Source: Dyella jiangningensis (GTDB lineage Bacteria > Pseudomonadota > Gammaproteobacteria > Xanthomonadales > Rhodanobacteraceae). From it: a stretch of 64,000 nt of DNA. The position numbers and the translations under genes are program-made. The stretch spans positions 3,026,772 through 3,090,771 of the forward strand of contig CP007444.1 of NCBI GenBank assembly GCA_000632805.1. Reading direction: 5' to 3'. Positions 55,805-64,000 of this stretch are shown here, piece by piece (the stretch's first letter is position 1; every line of letters begins with the position of its first letter). The notes beneath the pieces were generated by a model, which ran no database searches, was not told the DNA's origin, and worked only from the letters and a program-made list of their open reading frames with translations.

Positions 55805-56242
55805 TTATTTGATCAACCGCAGCGTGAACGGGTAGCGATAACGCACGCCTTCGTTGGCGCGGATCGCAGCGAGGATGGTGAACACCAGCCAGGCGATGCC
55901 GACCACCACACCAATGGGAATGGCCAGCAACACACCCAAACCGAAGGTGATGGCGGTGAGCACCAGCAAAGCCACGCCGATGATGGCGATGGTGATGTTG
56001 AAGTTCAGCGCTTCCTTGGCCTGATCGTCCACGAAGGGCATGGTGTCCTTCTTGACCAGCCAGATGATCAGCGGGCCGAGAAAGCAGCCCCAGCCGAACC
56101 AGGCGCCGGTGACGATGCACCCCAGCAGCGCGGACAAATGGGCGAAGAGCGCCCACTGACGCTCATCGGCGGAGGGCGTGTCGGACGGCCCCGCGGGGCT
56201 CGCTGACGGCGGCGGTACGACGGACTCGGGCGGAACGCTCAT
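55805..56242 (-). CDS. DUF4870 domain membrane protein
   Basis: 145-aa protein. Pro/Ser-rich N-terminus (residues 1-25), then three or four helices: WALFAHLSALLGCIVTG, GCFLGPLIIWLVKKDT, INITIAIIGVALLVLTAITF-like and GVVVGIAWLVFTILAAI. The segment AHLSALLG...FLGPLIIWLVKKDTMPFVDDQAKEALNF region is typical of DUF4870 (YtxH-like small membrane proteins). Function unknown. Confidence 0.82.
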   Translation of the reverse strand: MSVPPESVVPPPSASPAGPSDTPSADERQWALFAHLSALLGCIVTGAWFGWGCFLGPLIIWLVKKDTMPFVDDQAKEALNFNITIAIIGVALLVLTAITFGLGVLLAIPIGVVVGIAWLVFTILAAIRANEGVRYRYPFTLRLIK

Positions 56243-56368
56243 GCGTGCTTCTCCTGTCGTGAACCTGTGTTTTCAGGGCCGGTCCCCAGCGCCGGCAAAT
56301 GCGATCCTAGCAAGGTCGCGCAGGTTTTTCCGATGCCGGAAGTCCTATTTGTCTCATGCCGAAAAGGG

Positions 56369-57721
56369 CTATTCGCCGGCTATCGTCATCTGCTCCAGCA
56401 GGATTGAGCCGGTAAGGATGTGCGAGCGCGGATCCACGTCCGCACCGACGGCCACGATGTTTGCGTACATGTCCCGCAGGTTGGCGGCGATGGTGATTTC
56501 TTCCACCGGGTAGGCAATCTGGCCGTTCTCCACCCAGAAGCCGGCCGCGCCACGTGAATAGTCGCCCGTCACGGTGGATACGCCCTGCCCCATCACCTCG
56601 GTCACCAACAAGCCCGTGCCCATGCGCTTGAGCATCGCGGCCAAGTCGTCCTGTCCAGTTTCGACGATCAGGTTGTGGATGCCGCCTGCGTTGCCGGTCG
56701 ACGCCAGGCCCAGCTTGCGGGCCGAATAGCTGCCCAGCACGTAGCGCGCCAGCACGCCGTTTTCAATCAACGAGCTATCGCGCGTGGCCACGCCCTCGGC
56801 GTCGAAGACGCTGGAACCCTGGCCGCGCATGAGAAACGGGCGTTCGACGATGTTGAGCCACGACGGCATGATCTGCTTGCCGGCATGGTCGAGCAGGAAG
56901 GACGCGCGCCGGTACAGCGCACCTCCGCTTACCGCGCCGATCAGGTGGCCGATGAGGCCGCGCGCGACTTCCGGCGCAAACATCACCGGCGACTGGCGCG
57001 TGGAAAGGCTGCGCGCGCCCATCCGGGACAACGTGCGCTGCGCGGCCTTGTCCCCCAGCGATGCCGCGCTCATGAAATCGTCGGCGGAGCGCACGCTGTC
57101 GTACCAGTAGTCGCGCTGCATGCCTTCTTCGTCGCCGGCGATCAGCGAGAGCGACAGCGAATGGCGGGTGCCGCGCTCGCGCCCCAGGAAGCCATGCGAG
57201 TTGGCATAGACCGCGACGGCCTCGCCCATCTGTACGCTGGCGCCGTCCGAGTTGGTGATGCCGGCATGACTGCGGCCGGCGTCTTCGATCTGCTTGCCCA
57301 GCGCAATGGCGCCCTCGGTATCGATGCGCCACGGGTGCCACAGGTCCAGATCCGGGAACTGGGTGGCCATGCGCTCCGCATCGGCTAGGCCGGCCGCTTC
57401 GTCTTCCTCGGTATAGCGGGCGATCGCGCAGGCCTGGTCCAGCGTGGCCTGGATCGAATCGGGGTTGAGGTCGGCCGTGCTCGCCGAGCCCTTGCGCTTG
57501 CCGAAGTACACGGTAAGGCCGAAACCGCGGTCGCGGGTGTGCTCCACCGTCTCCACCTCGCCCAGGCGCACGTTCACGTTCAGCCCGGTGTCGATGCTGG
57601 CCGCCACCTCCGCCTGGCTGGCACCGGCGGCGCGGGCGCGACGGATCACGTCCTCGGCCAGCTGGGCCAGTCGGTCGAGTTCTTCGAGGCTGCGGTCCTG
57701 GGTCGGGCTGAGTTCGGTCAC
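56369..57721 (-). CDS. pmbA: TldE/PmbA metalloprotease-complex subunit
   Basis: Partner of TldD in the TldD-TldE zinc protease complex that degrades unfolded peptides and matures microcin-like peptides. 450 aa. The start is GTG 57721 (VTELSPTQDRS) after AGGA; upstream frame is shadow. N-terminal domain includes GASQAEVAASIDTGLNVNVR and GFGLTVYFGKRKGSAST; the C-terminal domain ends GSILLEQMTIAGE. tldD lies 1.5 kb away on the same strand, with three small genes between. Confidence 0.95.
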   Translation of the reverse strand: MTELSPTQDRSLEELDRLAQLAEDVIRRARAAGASQAEVAASIDTGLNVNVRLGEVETVEHTRDRGFGLTVYFGKRKGSASTADLNPDSIQATLDQACAIARYTEEDEAAGLADAERMATQFPDLDLWHPWRIDTEGAIALGKQIEDAGRSHAGITNSDGASVQMGEAVAVYANSHGFLGRERGTRHSLSLSLIAGDEEGMQRDYWYDSVRSADDFMSAASLGDKAAQRTLSRMGARSLSTRQSPVMFAPEVARGLIGHLIGAVSGGALYRRASFLLDHAGKQIMPSWLNIVERPFLMRGQGSSVFDAEGVATRDSSLIENGVLARYVLGSYSARKLGLASTGNAGGIHNLIVETGQDDLAAMLKRMGTGLLVTEVMGQGVSTVTGDYSRGAAGFWVENGQIAYPVEEITIAANLRDMYANIVAVGADVDPRSHILTGSILLEQMTIAGE

Positions 57722-57753
57722 GCGTGAAATTCCTGCAGGCAATCGGGTACGGG

Positions 57754-57759
57754 TAGAAT
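57754..57759 (+). promoter_or_regulatory. Candidate -10 box upstream of the DUF1653 gene
   Basis: TAGAAT in the divergent region between pmbA and the DUF1653 gene. No good -35 box. Confidence 0.3.
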
Positions 57760-57837
57760 ACGCGGTCCAACCCGCGCAGCTTCCCGAAATGGGGGTGGCG
57801 CGGCCGAATGCAAAGAGCGTCCCGCGGAGATAAGCCC

Positions 57838-58086
57838 ATGTCACCGGCAGCCGGCATCTACCGCCACTACAAAGGCCAGCGTTATCGCGTACTGGGCACG
57901 GCCCGGCACAGCGAGACGATGGAGGAAGTAGTGGTCTACCAGGCGCTCTATGGCGACTTCGGGCTGTGGGTGCGCCCTGCCGTCATGTTCTGCGAAACCG
58001 TGGAACTGGACGGCGAACCGATCCCTCGCTTTGCGCTGGAACAGGCCGAGCCCAATCCGTTCGATCACGCCGACGCCGCACGCTGA
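57838..58086 (+). CDS. DUF1653 domain protein
   Basis: 82-aa cytoplasmic protein. Start ATG 57838 with a GGAG-like site. The DUF1653 core is clear: GIYRHYKGQRYRVLGTARHS, then EEVVVYQALYGDFGLWVRP and MFCETVELDGEPIPRF. The function is unknown. Ends 29 nt before yjgA. Confidence 0.85.
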   Translation: MSPAAGIYRHYKGQRYRVLGTARHSETMEEVVVYQALYGDFGLWVRPAVMFCETVELDGEPIPRFALEQAEPNPFDHADAAR

Positions 58087-58115
58087 GTGCCGCGCTGGCC
58101 CGCTGGAAGTTTTCC

Positions 58116-58691
58116 GTGAAACGCACCTATACCCACGACCCCGACCACGATTACGGCCCCACCCGCACGCAGCAGCGCCGTGACGCGCTGGCCGTGCTGG
58201 CGCTCGCCCAGCAGCTGATGGAGATGCCGCCATCGAAGCTGGCGAAGCTGGAGCTGCCCGAGGACGTGGAACGCGAAATCGCCAACACGCGTCGCATCAC
58301 CGCGCATATCGCGCGCAAGCGGCAGCTGCAGTTCCTCGCCAAGGTCATGCGTCGCCACGAATCGGAAGTGTTCGACGGTGTGCGCGCCGCGCTCGGTGAA
58401 AACAAGGAACGCCAGCGACAGGAAACCGCCGCCATGCATCGCATGGAAGCCCTGCGCGAACGGCTGTTGGAAAACACCGACGAAGCGATGAGCCTGCTCA
58501 TCGCCGAGTACCCGAACGTGGACCGTCAGCACCTGCGCTCGCTGGTTCGTCAGGCCAAGGCCGAGAAGGATGCGAACAAACCGCCGCGTGCGTATCGCGA
58601 GATCTATCAGCTGTTGAAGCAGCTGGCGACGGGTGGCGACGAAGCCACCGATAAAGCCGCGGACGAACTGCCGGGTAACGCTGAAGACTGA
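58116..58691 (+). CDS. yjgA: Ribosome-associated protein YjgA/DarP
   Basis: 191-aa DUF615 protein that binds late 50S assembly intermediates (DarP in E. coli). GTG start at 58116 with GGAAG upstream; the frame before it is shadow. Core: RRDALAVLALAQQLMEMPPS, LPEDVEREIANTRRITAH and RQLQFLAKVMRR. Followed by a REP pair. Confidence 0.93.
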   Translation: MKRTYTHDPDHDYGPTRTQQRRDALAVLALAQQLMEMPPSKLAKLELPEDVEREIANTRRITAHIARKRQLQFLAKVMRRHESEVFDGVRAALGENKERQRQETAAMHRMEALRERLLENTDEAMSLLIAEYPNVDRQHLRSLVRQAKAEKDANKPPRAYREIYQLLKQLATGGDEATDKAADELPGNAED

Positions 58692-58700
58692 GGCGAATTA

Positions 58701-58765
58701 GTCGCGCACAGGGTGCGCTCCCACAAGGTCCTCGCAACACTGTGGGAGCGCACCCTGTGCGCGAC
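58701..58765. repeat. REPIN (perfect inverted pair of REPs)
   Basis: Two identical 25-nt arms, 58701-58725 and 58741-58765, in inverted orientation with a 15-nt spacer. The right arm starts TGTGGGAGCGCACCCTGTGC. Such paired REPs are the typical mobile form (REPIN) moved by a RAYT transposase, none of which is encoded here. Confidence 0.85.
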
Positions 58766-58775
58766 TGCCAGTACC

Positions 58776-58988
58776 TCAGTTATTCGTCGCACGAAACCTC
58801 GAACAACTATCCTCCGGCGACACCCACGCATCGTGCAGTTCGCACAACGCACTCGCCGCGATGCTCGCGCCATATGCCGTACCGAACGACACCACGCCCG
58901 GCAAACGTCGCTCGATCTCGCACGGATCGTCGCAGCGAGAGCGGCAGTGCTCGCAACACGCCTGGCGACGATCGGCGAGCCCGCTCAT
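58776..58988 (-). CDS. Small Cys-rich protein of unknown function
   Basis: 70-aa acidic/cysteine-rich protein. ATG 58988 (MSGLADRRQACCEHCRSRCD) with a GGGCGG site. Seven Cys: two in ACC, then CRSRC, DDPC, ALC, and one in SC near the end; the spacing CCxxCxxxCxxxC suggests zinc or cluster binding. The IERRLPGVVSFGTAYGASIA stretch looks like genuine coding sequence. No family named. Alternative: fortuitous. Confidence 0.55.
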   Translation of the reverse strand: MSGLADRRQACCEHCRSRCDDPCEIERRLPGVVSFGTAYGASIAASALCELHDAWVSPEDSCSRFRATNN

Positions 58989-59220
58989 CCGCCCAGGCCG
59001 TTCCAATGACCGGCAAACACATGCACTTGGTGCGGACATCCAGACGTCCATACGACCTTGGACGGCGGCAAGGCCCTAACACACACTGTCCGGCGCGATG
59101 AGCGGAAAGCGAAATGAGCTTTGGTTCTGTCGATATGCAGGAACGAGACACCCTGCAGGCGCCGCTAACAAATAAAGGGGCGCAGACGCCCCTTTATTTT
59201 GCAAAGCCGAAAAAGGCGCC
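58989..59220. other. Short region without further genes
   Basis: Between the small Cys-rich gene and tldD, 232 nt. It holds only the terminator at 59171-59198 and no credible coding sequence. Confidence 0.5.
59171..59198. terminator. Rho-independent terminator after tldD
   Basis: AATAAAGGGGCG, CAGA loop, CGCCCCTTTATT: perfect 12-bp arms, T-rich on both sides. Just downstream of the tldD stop. Confidence 0.85.
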
Positions 59221-60660
59221 TCAGGACGCCGTCCCGCCCACCGTCATCGCATCCACCTTGAGCGTCGGCTGGCCCACGCCCACGGGCACGCTCTGGCCAT
59301 CCTTGCCGCACACACCCACGCCTTCGTCGAGGGCCAGGTCGTTGCCGATCATGGAGACACGGGTGAGCACTTCGGGACCGGCACCGATCAGGGTGGCGCC
59401 CTTCACCGGGCGGGTGATCTTGCCGTCTTCGATCAGGTAGGCCTCGCTGGCGGAGAACACGAACTTGCCGTTGGTGATGTCCACCTGGCCGCCGCCGAAA
59501 TTCACTGCGTACAGGCCCTTCTTCACCGAGCGAATGATCTCCTGCGGGTCATGCTGGCCGGCGAGCATATAGGTGTTGGTCATGCGCGGCATCGGCAACT
59601 GCGCGAACGATTCGCGGCGACCGTTGCCGGTGGGCGCCACGCCCATCAGGCGCGCGTTGAGCTTGTCCTGCATGTAGCCCTTGAGGATGCCGTCCTCGAT
59701 CAGCGTGGTGCATTCGGTCGGCGTGCCTTCGTCGTCCACGCTGAGCGAGCCGCGGCGACCCGCCAGCGTGCCGTCGTCCACCACGGTGACACCGGGAGCG
59801 GCCACGCGCTGGCCGATGCGGCCGGCGAAGGCGGAGCTGCCCTTGCGGTTGAAATCGCCTTCCAGGCCATGGCCGATCGCCTCGTGCAACAGCACACCCG
59901 GCCAACCGGGGCCGAGCACGACCGGCATGCTGCCAGCGGGTGCGTCCACCGCGTCGAGGTTCACCAGTGCCTGGCGCACCGCCTCGTCGGCAAAGGCCAT
60001 GGCGCGGCCGTTGTCGATCAGCTCCCGATAGCCGTAGCGTCCGCCGCCGCCCGCGCTGCCTTGCTCGCGGCGGCCGTTCTGCTCGGCGATCACCTGCACA
60101 TTAAGGCGCACCAGCGGGCGTACATCGGCGGCCAACGTGCCGTCGGAAGCGGCCACCAGCACGGTGTCCATGGTCGCGGCGAGGCTCACGATGACCTGCT
60201 TCACGCGCGGATCGCGCGAACGCGCATAGGCGTCCACCTCGCGCAGCAAGGCGATCTTGTCGGGATTGGGCAGGCTTTCGACCGGGTCGATGGCCGGATA
60301 GAGCTGGCGCGCGCCGTTCAGCGCCAGCGGCTTGCCGGCGCCGTTGCCGCCCTGCGCGATGGCGCGTGCGGCCTTGGAGGCTTCCAGCAGCTGCGGCAGC
60401 ACGATCTCATCGGAGTAGGCGAAGCCGGTCTTCTCGCCGCTGATGGCGCGCACGCCCACACCCTGTTCGATGGAATGGCTGCCGTCCTTGACGATGCCCT
60501 CTTCCAGCAGCCACGACTCGCTGCGCGAATGCTGGAAATACAGGTCGGCCGCGTCGATCGACGGGCCCATCAGCTGGTTGAACACGCGTTCGAGATCGGT
60601 GGCGGCCAGGCCGCCCGGCGCCAGCAGGCGGCGTTCGGCCTGCGCGATCAGGGAATCCAT
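59221..60660 (-). CDS. tldD: Metalloprotease TldD
   Basis: Catalytic subunit of the TldD-TldE protease. 479 aa (E. coli 481). Zinc-binding HExxxH motif in [16 protein letters not shown]. Also [20 protein letters not shown] near the N-terminus, [20 protein letters not shown] and the [12 protein letters not shown] strand. Partner pmbA/tldE is encoded at 56369-57721. Upstream lies a REP pair and yhdP. Confidence 0.97.
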   Translation of the reverse strand: MDSLIAQAERRLLAPGGLAATDLERVFNQLMGPSIDAADLYFQHSRSESWLLEEGIVKDGSHSIEQGVGVRAISGEKTGFAYSDEIVLPQLLEASKAARAIAQGGNGAGKPLALNGARQLYPAIDPVESLPNPDKIALLREVDAYARSRDPRVKQVIVSLAATMDTVLVAASDGTLAADVRPLVRLNVQVIAEQNGRREQGSAGGGGRYGYRELIDNGRAMAFADEAVRQALVNLDAVDAPAGSMPVVLGPGWPGVLLHEAIGHGLEGDFNRKGSSAFAGRIGQRVAAPGVTVVDDGTLAGRRGSLSVDDEGTPTECTTLIEDGILKGYMQDKLNARLMGVAPTGNGRRESFAQLPMPRMTNTYMLAGQHDPQEIIRSVKKGLYAVNFGGGQVDITNGKFVFSASEAYLIEDGKITRPVKGATLIGAGPEVLTRVSMIGNDLALDEGVGVCGKDGQSVPVGVGQPTLKVDAMTVGGTAS

Positions 60661-60740
60661 GAAGTCGTTGCCATGCGTAAAAAGGGGACTTTACCAAGGT
60701 GGGGCCGCCGGCAGGGGTTTAAACCCTGCTCGGAAGCCCC

Positions 60741-60820
60741 GTAGGAGCGCACCCAGTGTGCGAAAAGCCTACGGAGCGGGGACGCCAGGCACTGCGATCG
60801 CGCACTGGGTGCGCCCCTAC
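60741..60820. repeat. REPIN (inverted REP pair) at the 3' end of yhdP
   Basis: Direct unit 60741-60778 (GTAGGAGCGCACCCAGTGTG, with a CCTACGGAGCGG tail) and inverted unit 60796-60820. The TAG stop codon of yhdP (60817-60819) lies inside the inverted unit. Confidence 0.8.
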
Positions 60821-63800
60821 AGCTGAGGCTCCTTCACTGTGGGTGGCTCATCGGTCAATGGCGGCGTGACGGGCGCCACCGTCACATCCTTCTTCTCGAT
60901 CAGCGTGATCACCGGCTTGTCCCAGCTTCCAGTGATCTTGTAGCGGGCGCTGGCGGCATGGTTGATGCCCTTGCCGAGAATGCCCTGCGCCACGAAGCCC
61001 GCCGCCACACCGATCGGCCCGCCCACCACAGCGCCCACGATCGGCAGGCTGTTGCCGGCATGCGGGATGGCCTGCACCTGAAGGTCGTAATCCTTGGCGC
61101 GCACGCCCGTGCGCCCCTTCACCGAGATTTCTGCCGCCGGGCTGCGGATCTGCAGGTTGTCAGTGTTGGCATTGCCCTCGCCCAGCTTGAAGTCGCCGGT
61201 GATCGCATCGAAGGCCAAGCCCTTGCCGAACACGTCGCCGAAATCGAACGACAGGCGGCGCGGCAGTTCCAGCACGGACACCAGGCCGAACAAGCGCGCC
61301 ACGCCGGGCGCCACCTCGGGCATGCGGCCATCGGTAATGTTGATGCTGAGCTTGCCATCCATGTTGCCCATCTCCATCGCGGAGGGGCCCCGGGCCAGGT
61401 GGCGTCGAGCTGGGCGCGCACCTTGCCGCCAGCGACCAGTGCGTCATAGCCGAACGCGCCCAGCATCTCGCCGAGGTTTTCCGCCGAGAAATCGATGCGC
61501 ATATGCGAGTGGCTATTGCCGGCGGTGCCCTCCCAATCGCCCGTACCATTGATCTGCACGCCGCGCGACAGCGTGCGCAGCTGCTCGACGTGCATGCCGC
61601 GATCGGTGGGCCAGGTTTCGAGTCGCGCATCGCCCAGCTTGGAGTCGCCGAAACGCAGGTCGCTCACCCACAGGTGGAACGGCGGCAGCGCCGATGGCGT
61701 GATGCCGGTGGCCGCAGGATTGGGTGCAGGCGTTGCCGCGGCCCCTGGCGCCATGGAAGACGCTTCAGCCTGCGTCGCGCCAGCGGGCGTCGCCTCGGAG
61801 CCGGTTCTCTTCGGCGGCACGACGTCCTTGGGCCAGTACAACCGCTGCAGGCGCGCGGTCACGCCACGGCGGCTGAGGTCGGCCAGCGGGATCGAGAAGC
61901 GACCCGCCAGACCGGTGCTGTCCACATCCACCGTCAGACCGTCCGCCTGCGACGTCGCCGTCAGGCGCATGTCGGGAAAGGTGTGGCCGAACACCATGGC
62001 CTGGTCGGCATTCACCTCGATGCTTTCCAGGCCCGGGCCGCCACTGCTGCTGCCGGAGGCGGCGTATTGCACCCAGCCGGTGACATCGAGCTTCGCCGGA
62101 CGACCGCGGATGCGGATGCCCTTGTCGGGCACGGTGTCAGGCGCCTTCGTGCCGAAGGCGAATGTCGCGGCGAGCTGCTGGTTGTCGGTCTGCGGCAAGC
62201 GCAGCCGCGCGCGAACGACCTGGCCCACACTCAGCTGCACGTCGCTGCCCTGCATCGGCAGGTTCATCTCCACATGCAACGGCAGCGTGGCATCGGCGGA
62301 TTTCTTCAGCGGCAGGGGGAAATCCAGCGCCATGCCGTTCAACGCCGAATCCACGCTCAGGCGCTGCGTGGTCGCGGCAGAGCCATTCGCGTGCGCGATA
62401 TCGAAGCCGATGGTGAAATCGCTGCGCCCGTCTGCCACCTGGTTCAACCAGTCGAGCTGCTTGTAACCCTGCGTCAGCTCGCCCATGGCATAGCGGCCGG
62501 TGAGCTTGGCGGCCAGCACCTTGTCGGGCTGGCCGGTGGCACCGGCAATGGCGAGGTCGAGCTGCGACGGCTGCCCGCGAAAACTGGTTTCCAGCGGGCC
62601 GGCGTGGAAGCCGGCCTTGTCGAAGGTAGCGGGGCCGGTGAGCTTGTCGAGTTTGAGATTCCATTCGGGCGCGTCGAAATCCACGCCCTTGAGCTGCGCA
62701 CGTCCATCGAGCACGAGGTCGCTGGCCTGCGCCACCGGCAGCGACAGATGGAAGTCGAAGGCGCCGTTGCCGCCGAGCTTCAGCTTGGACAACACGTCGG
62801 CCTGGTTGCGACCGATCGGGCTGCGCCGCACGAAGTCGAGCATGCTGGCGCCGGTGCCCGAACCGCTCACGTTGAGATCGAGCACGGTATTGCCGAACTC
62901 GGGAATCAACGCCACGGCGCGATCGACCTTGTTGCCCAGCGACTGCGCCGCGCTTGCCTCCACCATCATGCCGCTGTTGATGAAGTTGGCCACGGCGTTG
63001 ACGCCTTCGGCGCGCGGCCAGTCCTTGCCGTACTCGAGCACAAGGCCGCTCAATTCCGCGCGTGCTTCGAAACGACCTTCGTTGTGATGGAACGGCCAAT
63101 CCTTCAGATCGCCGCGCACCACGACGTCGCCATGGTCGACCTTGCCATCCACCAGCGCCTGGTCCAGCCATTGCACGGCAGCCGGCGACATCGAATCGAT
63201 CGGCCAGAACAGCTTGGCCGCCGCCACTTCGGCGTGATCCACCGCTGCATACAGATCCATGAAGGGACGCCCGCCGGCATCCGGCAGCGCCACCTCGCCG
63301 CGGGCCGAACCACCGAAGCCCGCGCCTTCGAAGGTGAACGGGTCGGTGCCGATATGCCACGCATCGTCCTCATGCCAGAACGCCACGTCGCCACCGAAAC
63401 GCGACATCGCAAACGGCTGTCGGAACGTATGCGGAAAACGCAGCGTCGTGGCCTGCAGTGGCAACGACAGCAACATGGCCTGTGCATCGCCACGCAAAAC
63501 GCCCTTCAGCCCATCCACGCCGGGCAGCTTGCCCACCGGATCGATCGCCAGGCCGCCGAATTCGGCGCTGAGTTGTTGCACGCCGTCGGCACGACTCCAG
63601 TTCACCTGCGCACGCTCGATCTGTCCTCGCGGCCTGCCACTGCCCACCCACTGCGCGAGCGTCGGCGACATCTGCGGCTTGAGCGCCAGCCATGGCACCA
63701 AGGCCGCCAGCTGGAGATCCTTCGCCGCAATCGATGCCTGCAATCCATCGGTCCCGATGCCCTGCACGCGTGCGACCAGGGCACCGCCGTCGTCACCGGC

Positions 63801-64000
63801 CCATCGGACCTGGCAGGCGTCCCTGCCCATCGTCACTTCGGCCAAGCCCTGCAGCGTGGGCACGTTTGCCCGCACGCCGTCGGGGTTGGCGATGGAAAGC
63901 TGCGACAAGTGGAAGCTGGTGAGGCTGCGCACGATCTTCGCGTCGCGCCAGTCCAGCCAGGTGTCGAACGAGCCGCTGCCGCTTTCAGCCGTATAGCCGC
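60817..64000 (-). CDS. yhdP: YhdP-type AsmA-like envelope protein (5' partial, apparent frameshift)
   Basis: Large inner-membrane-anchored periplasmic protein of the AsmA/YhdP clan, implicated in lipid transport to the outer membrane. The frame runs in from beyond the window end. The C-terminal domain is clear: LPRRLSFDFGDVFGKGLAFD, IPHAGNSLPIVGAVVGGPIG and HAASARYKITGSWDKPVITL. Between about 61384 and 61394 the reading frame shifts: upstream it reads QLDATWPGAPP, downstream MEMGNMDGKLSINITDG. One extra base in the GGGGCCCC run would restore ATWPGAPSAMEMGNMDG. So either a real mutation or an assembly error. N-terminus is missing. Confidence 0.8.

Overview
The window is a high-GC chromosomal segment, most likely from a gammaproteobacterium of the order Xanthomonadales (family Rhodanobacteraceae, for example a Dyella-, Luteibacter- or Frateuria-like genus). 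This is inferred from the gene order dapE, dapD, glnD, map / rpsB, tsf, pyrH, frr, uppS, cdsA, dxr, rseP, bamA, lpxD, fabZ, lpxA, lpxB, rnhB, dnaE, accA, tilS, from the dispersed GTAGGAGCGCAC-type palindromes, and from protein character. No species-level claim is possible from the sequence alone. No rRNA, tRNA, CRISPR array, integrase or transposase was found.

Region 1 (1-2.4 kb) holds the end of a penicillin-acylase-type Ntn hydrolase. Region 2 (2.4-14.9 kb, minus strand) is a compact Tad/Flp pilus locus. In the direction of transcription it reads: Flp pilin, TadG-like protein, lipoprotein, TadE-like protein, unknown exported protein, small second pilin-like protein, RcpC/CpaB, secretin RcpA/CpaC, an FHA-TadA ATPase fusion, TadB, TadC, DUF192 protein, TadD-like TPR lipoprotein, second TadE-like protein and an exported protein. 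Most cistrons overlap by 4 nt. No TadZ, prepilin peptidase (TadV) or RcpB is visible. Region 3 (15.2-17.6 kb, plus strand) diverges from it and encodes an OmpA-type envelope protein, an exported protein and a zinc-ribbon protein.

Region 4 (17.7-27.5 kb, mostly minus strand) holds an M28 peptidase, dapE, a ferritin-like/VIT transporter, a DUF2165 membrane protein, an ArsC-like reductase, dapD, glnD and map: lysine/peptidoglycan precursor synthesis, nitrogen signalling and N-terminal methionine removal. Region 5 (27.6-43.4 kb, plus strand) is the conserved core run from rpsB to rnhB: translation factors, UMP kinase, undecaprenyl and CDP-diacylglycerol synthesis, the MEP pathway, RseP, BamA and lipid A synthesis. 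Region 6 (43.4-46.3 kb) is a lineage-specific insertion (small unknown gene, APC permease, thioredoxin-like protein) before dnaE and accA. Region 7 (51.3-64.0 kb) contains an NYN/OST-HTH protein, tilS, xseB, ispA, a glycine-rich exported protein, DUF4870, pmbA/tldE, DUF1653, yjgA/darP, a small Cys-rich protein, tldD and a yhdP that runs off the window end and carries an apparent frameshift.

The most unusual non-coding content is two MITE-like elements (30387-30640 and 53728-53994). They share a structured core in opposite orientation but have different terminal inverted repeats; one supplies the apparent start codon of ispA, the other abuts the pyrH promoter. A REP/REPIN family (26.6, 51.1, 54.9, 58.7 and 60.8 kb) and a second hairpin repeat (26.3 and 31.6 kb) are also present.
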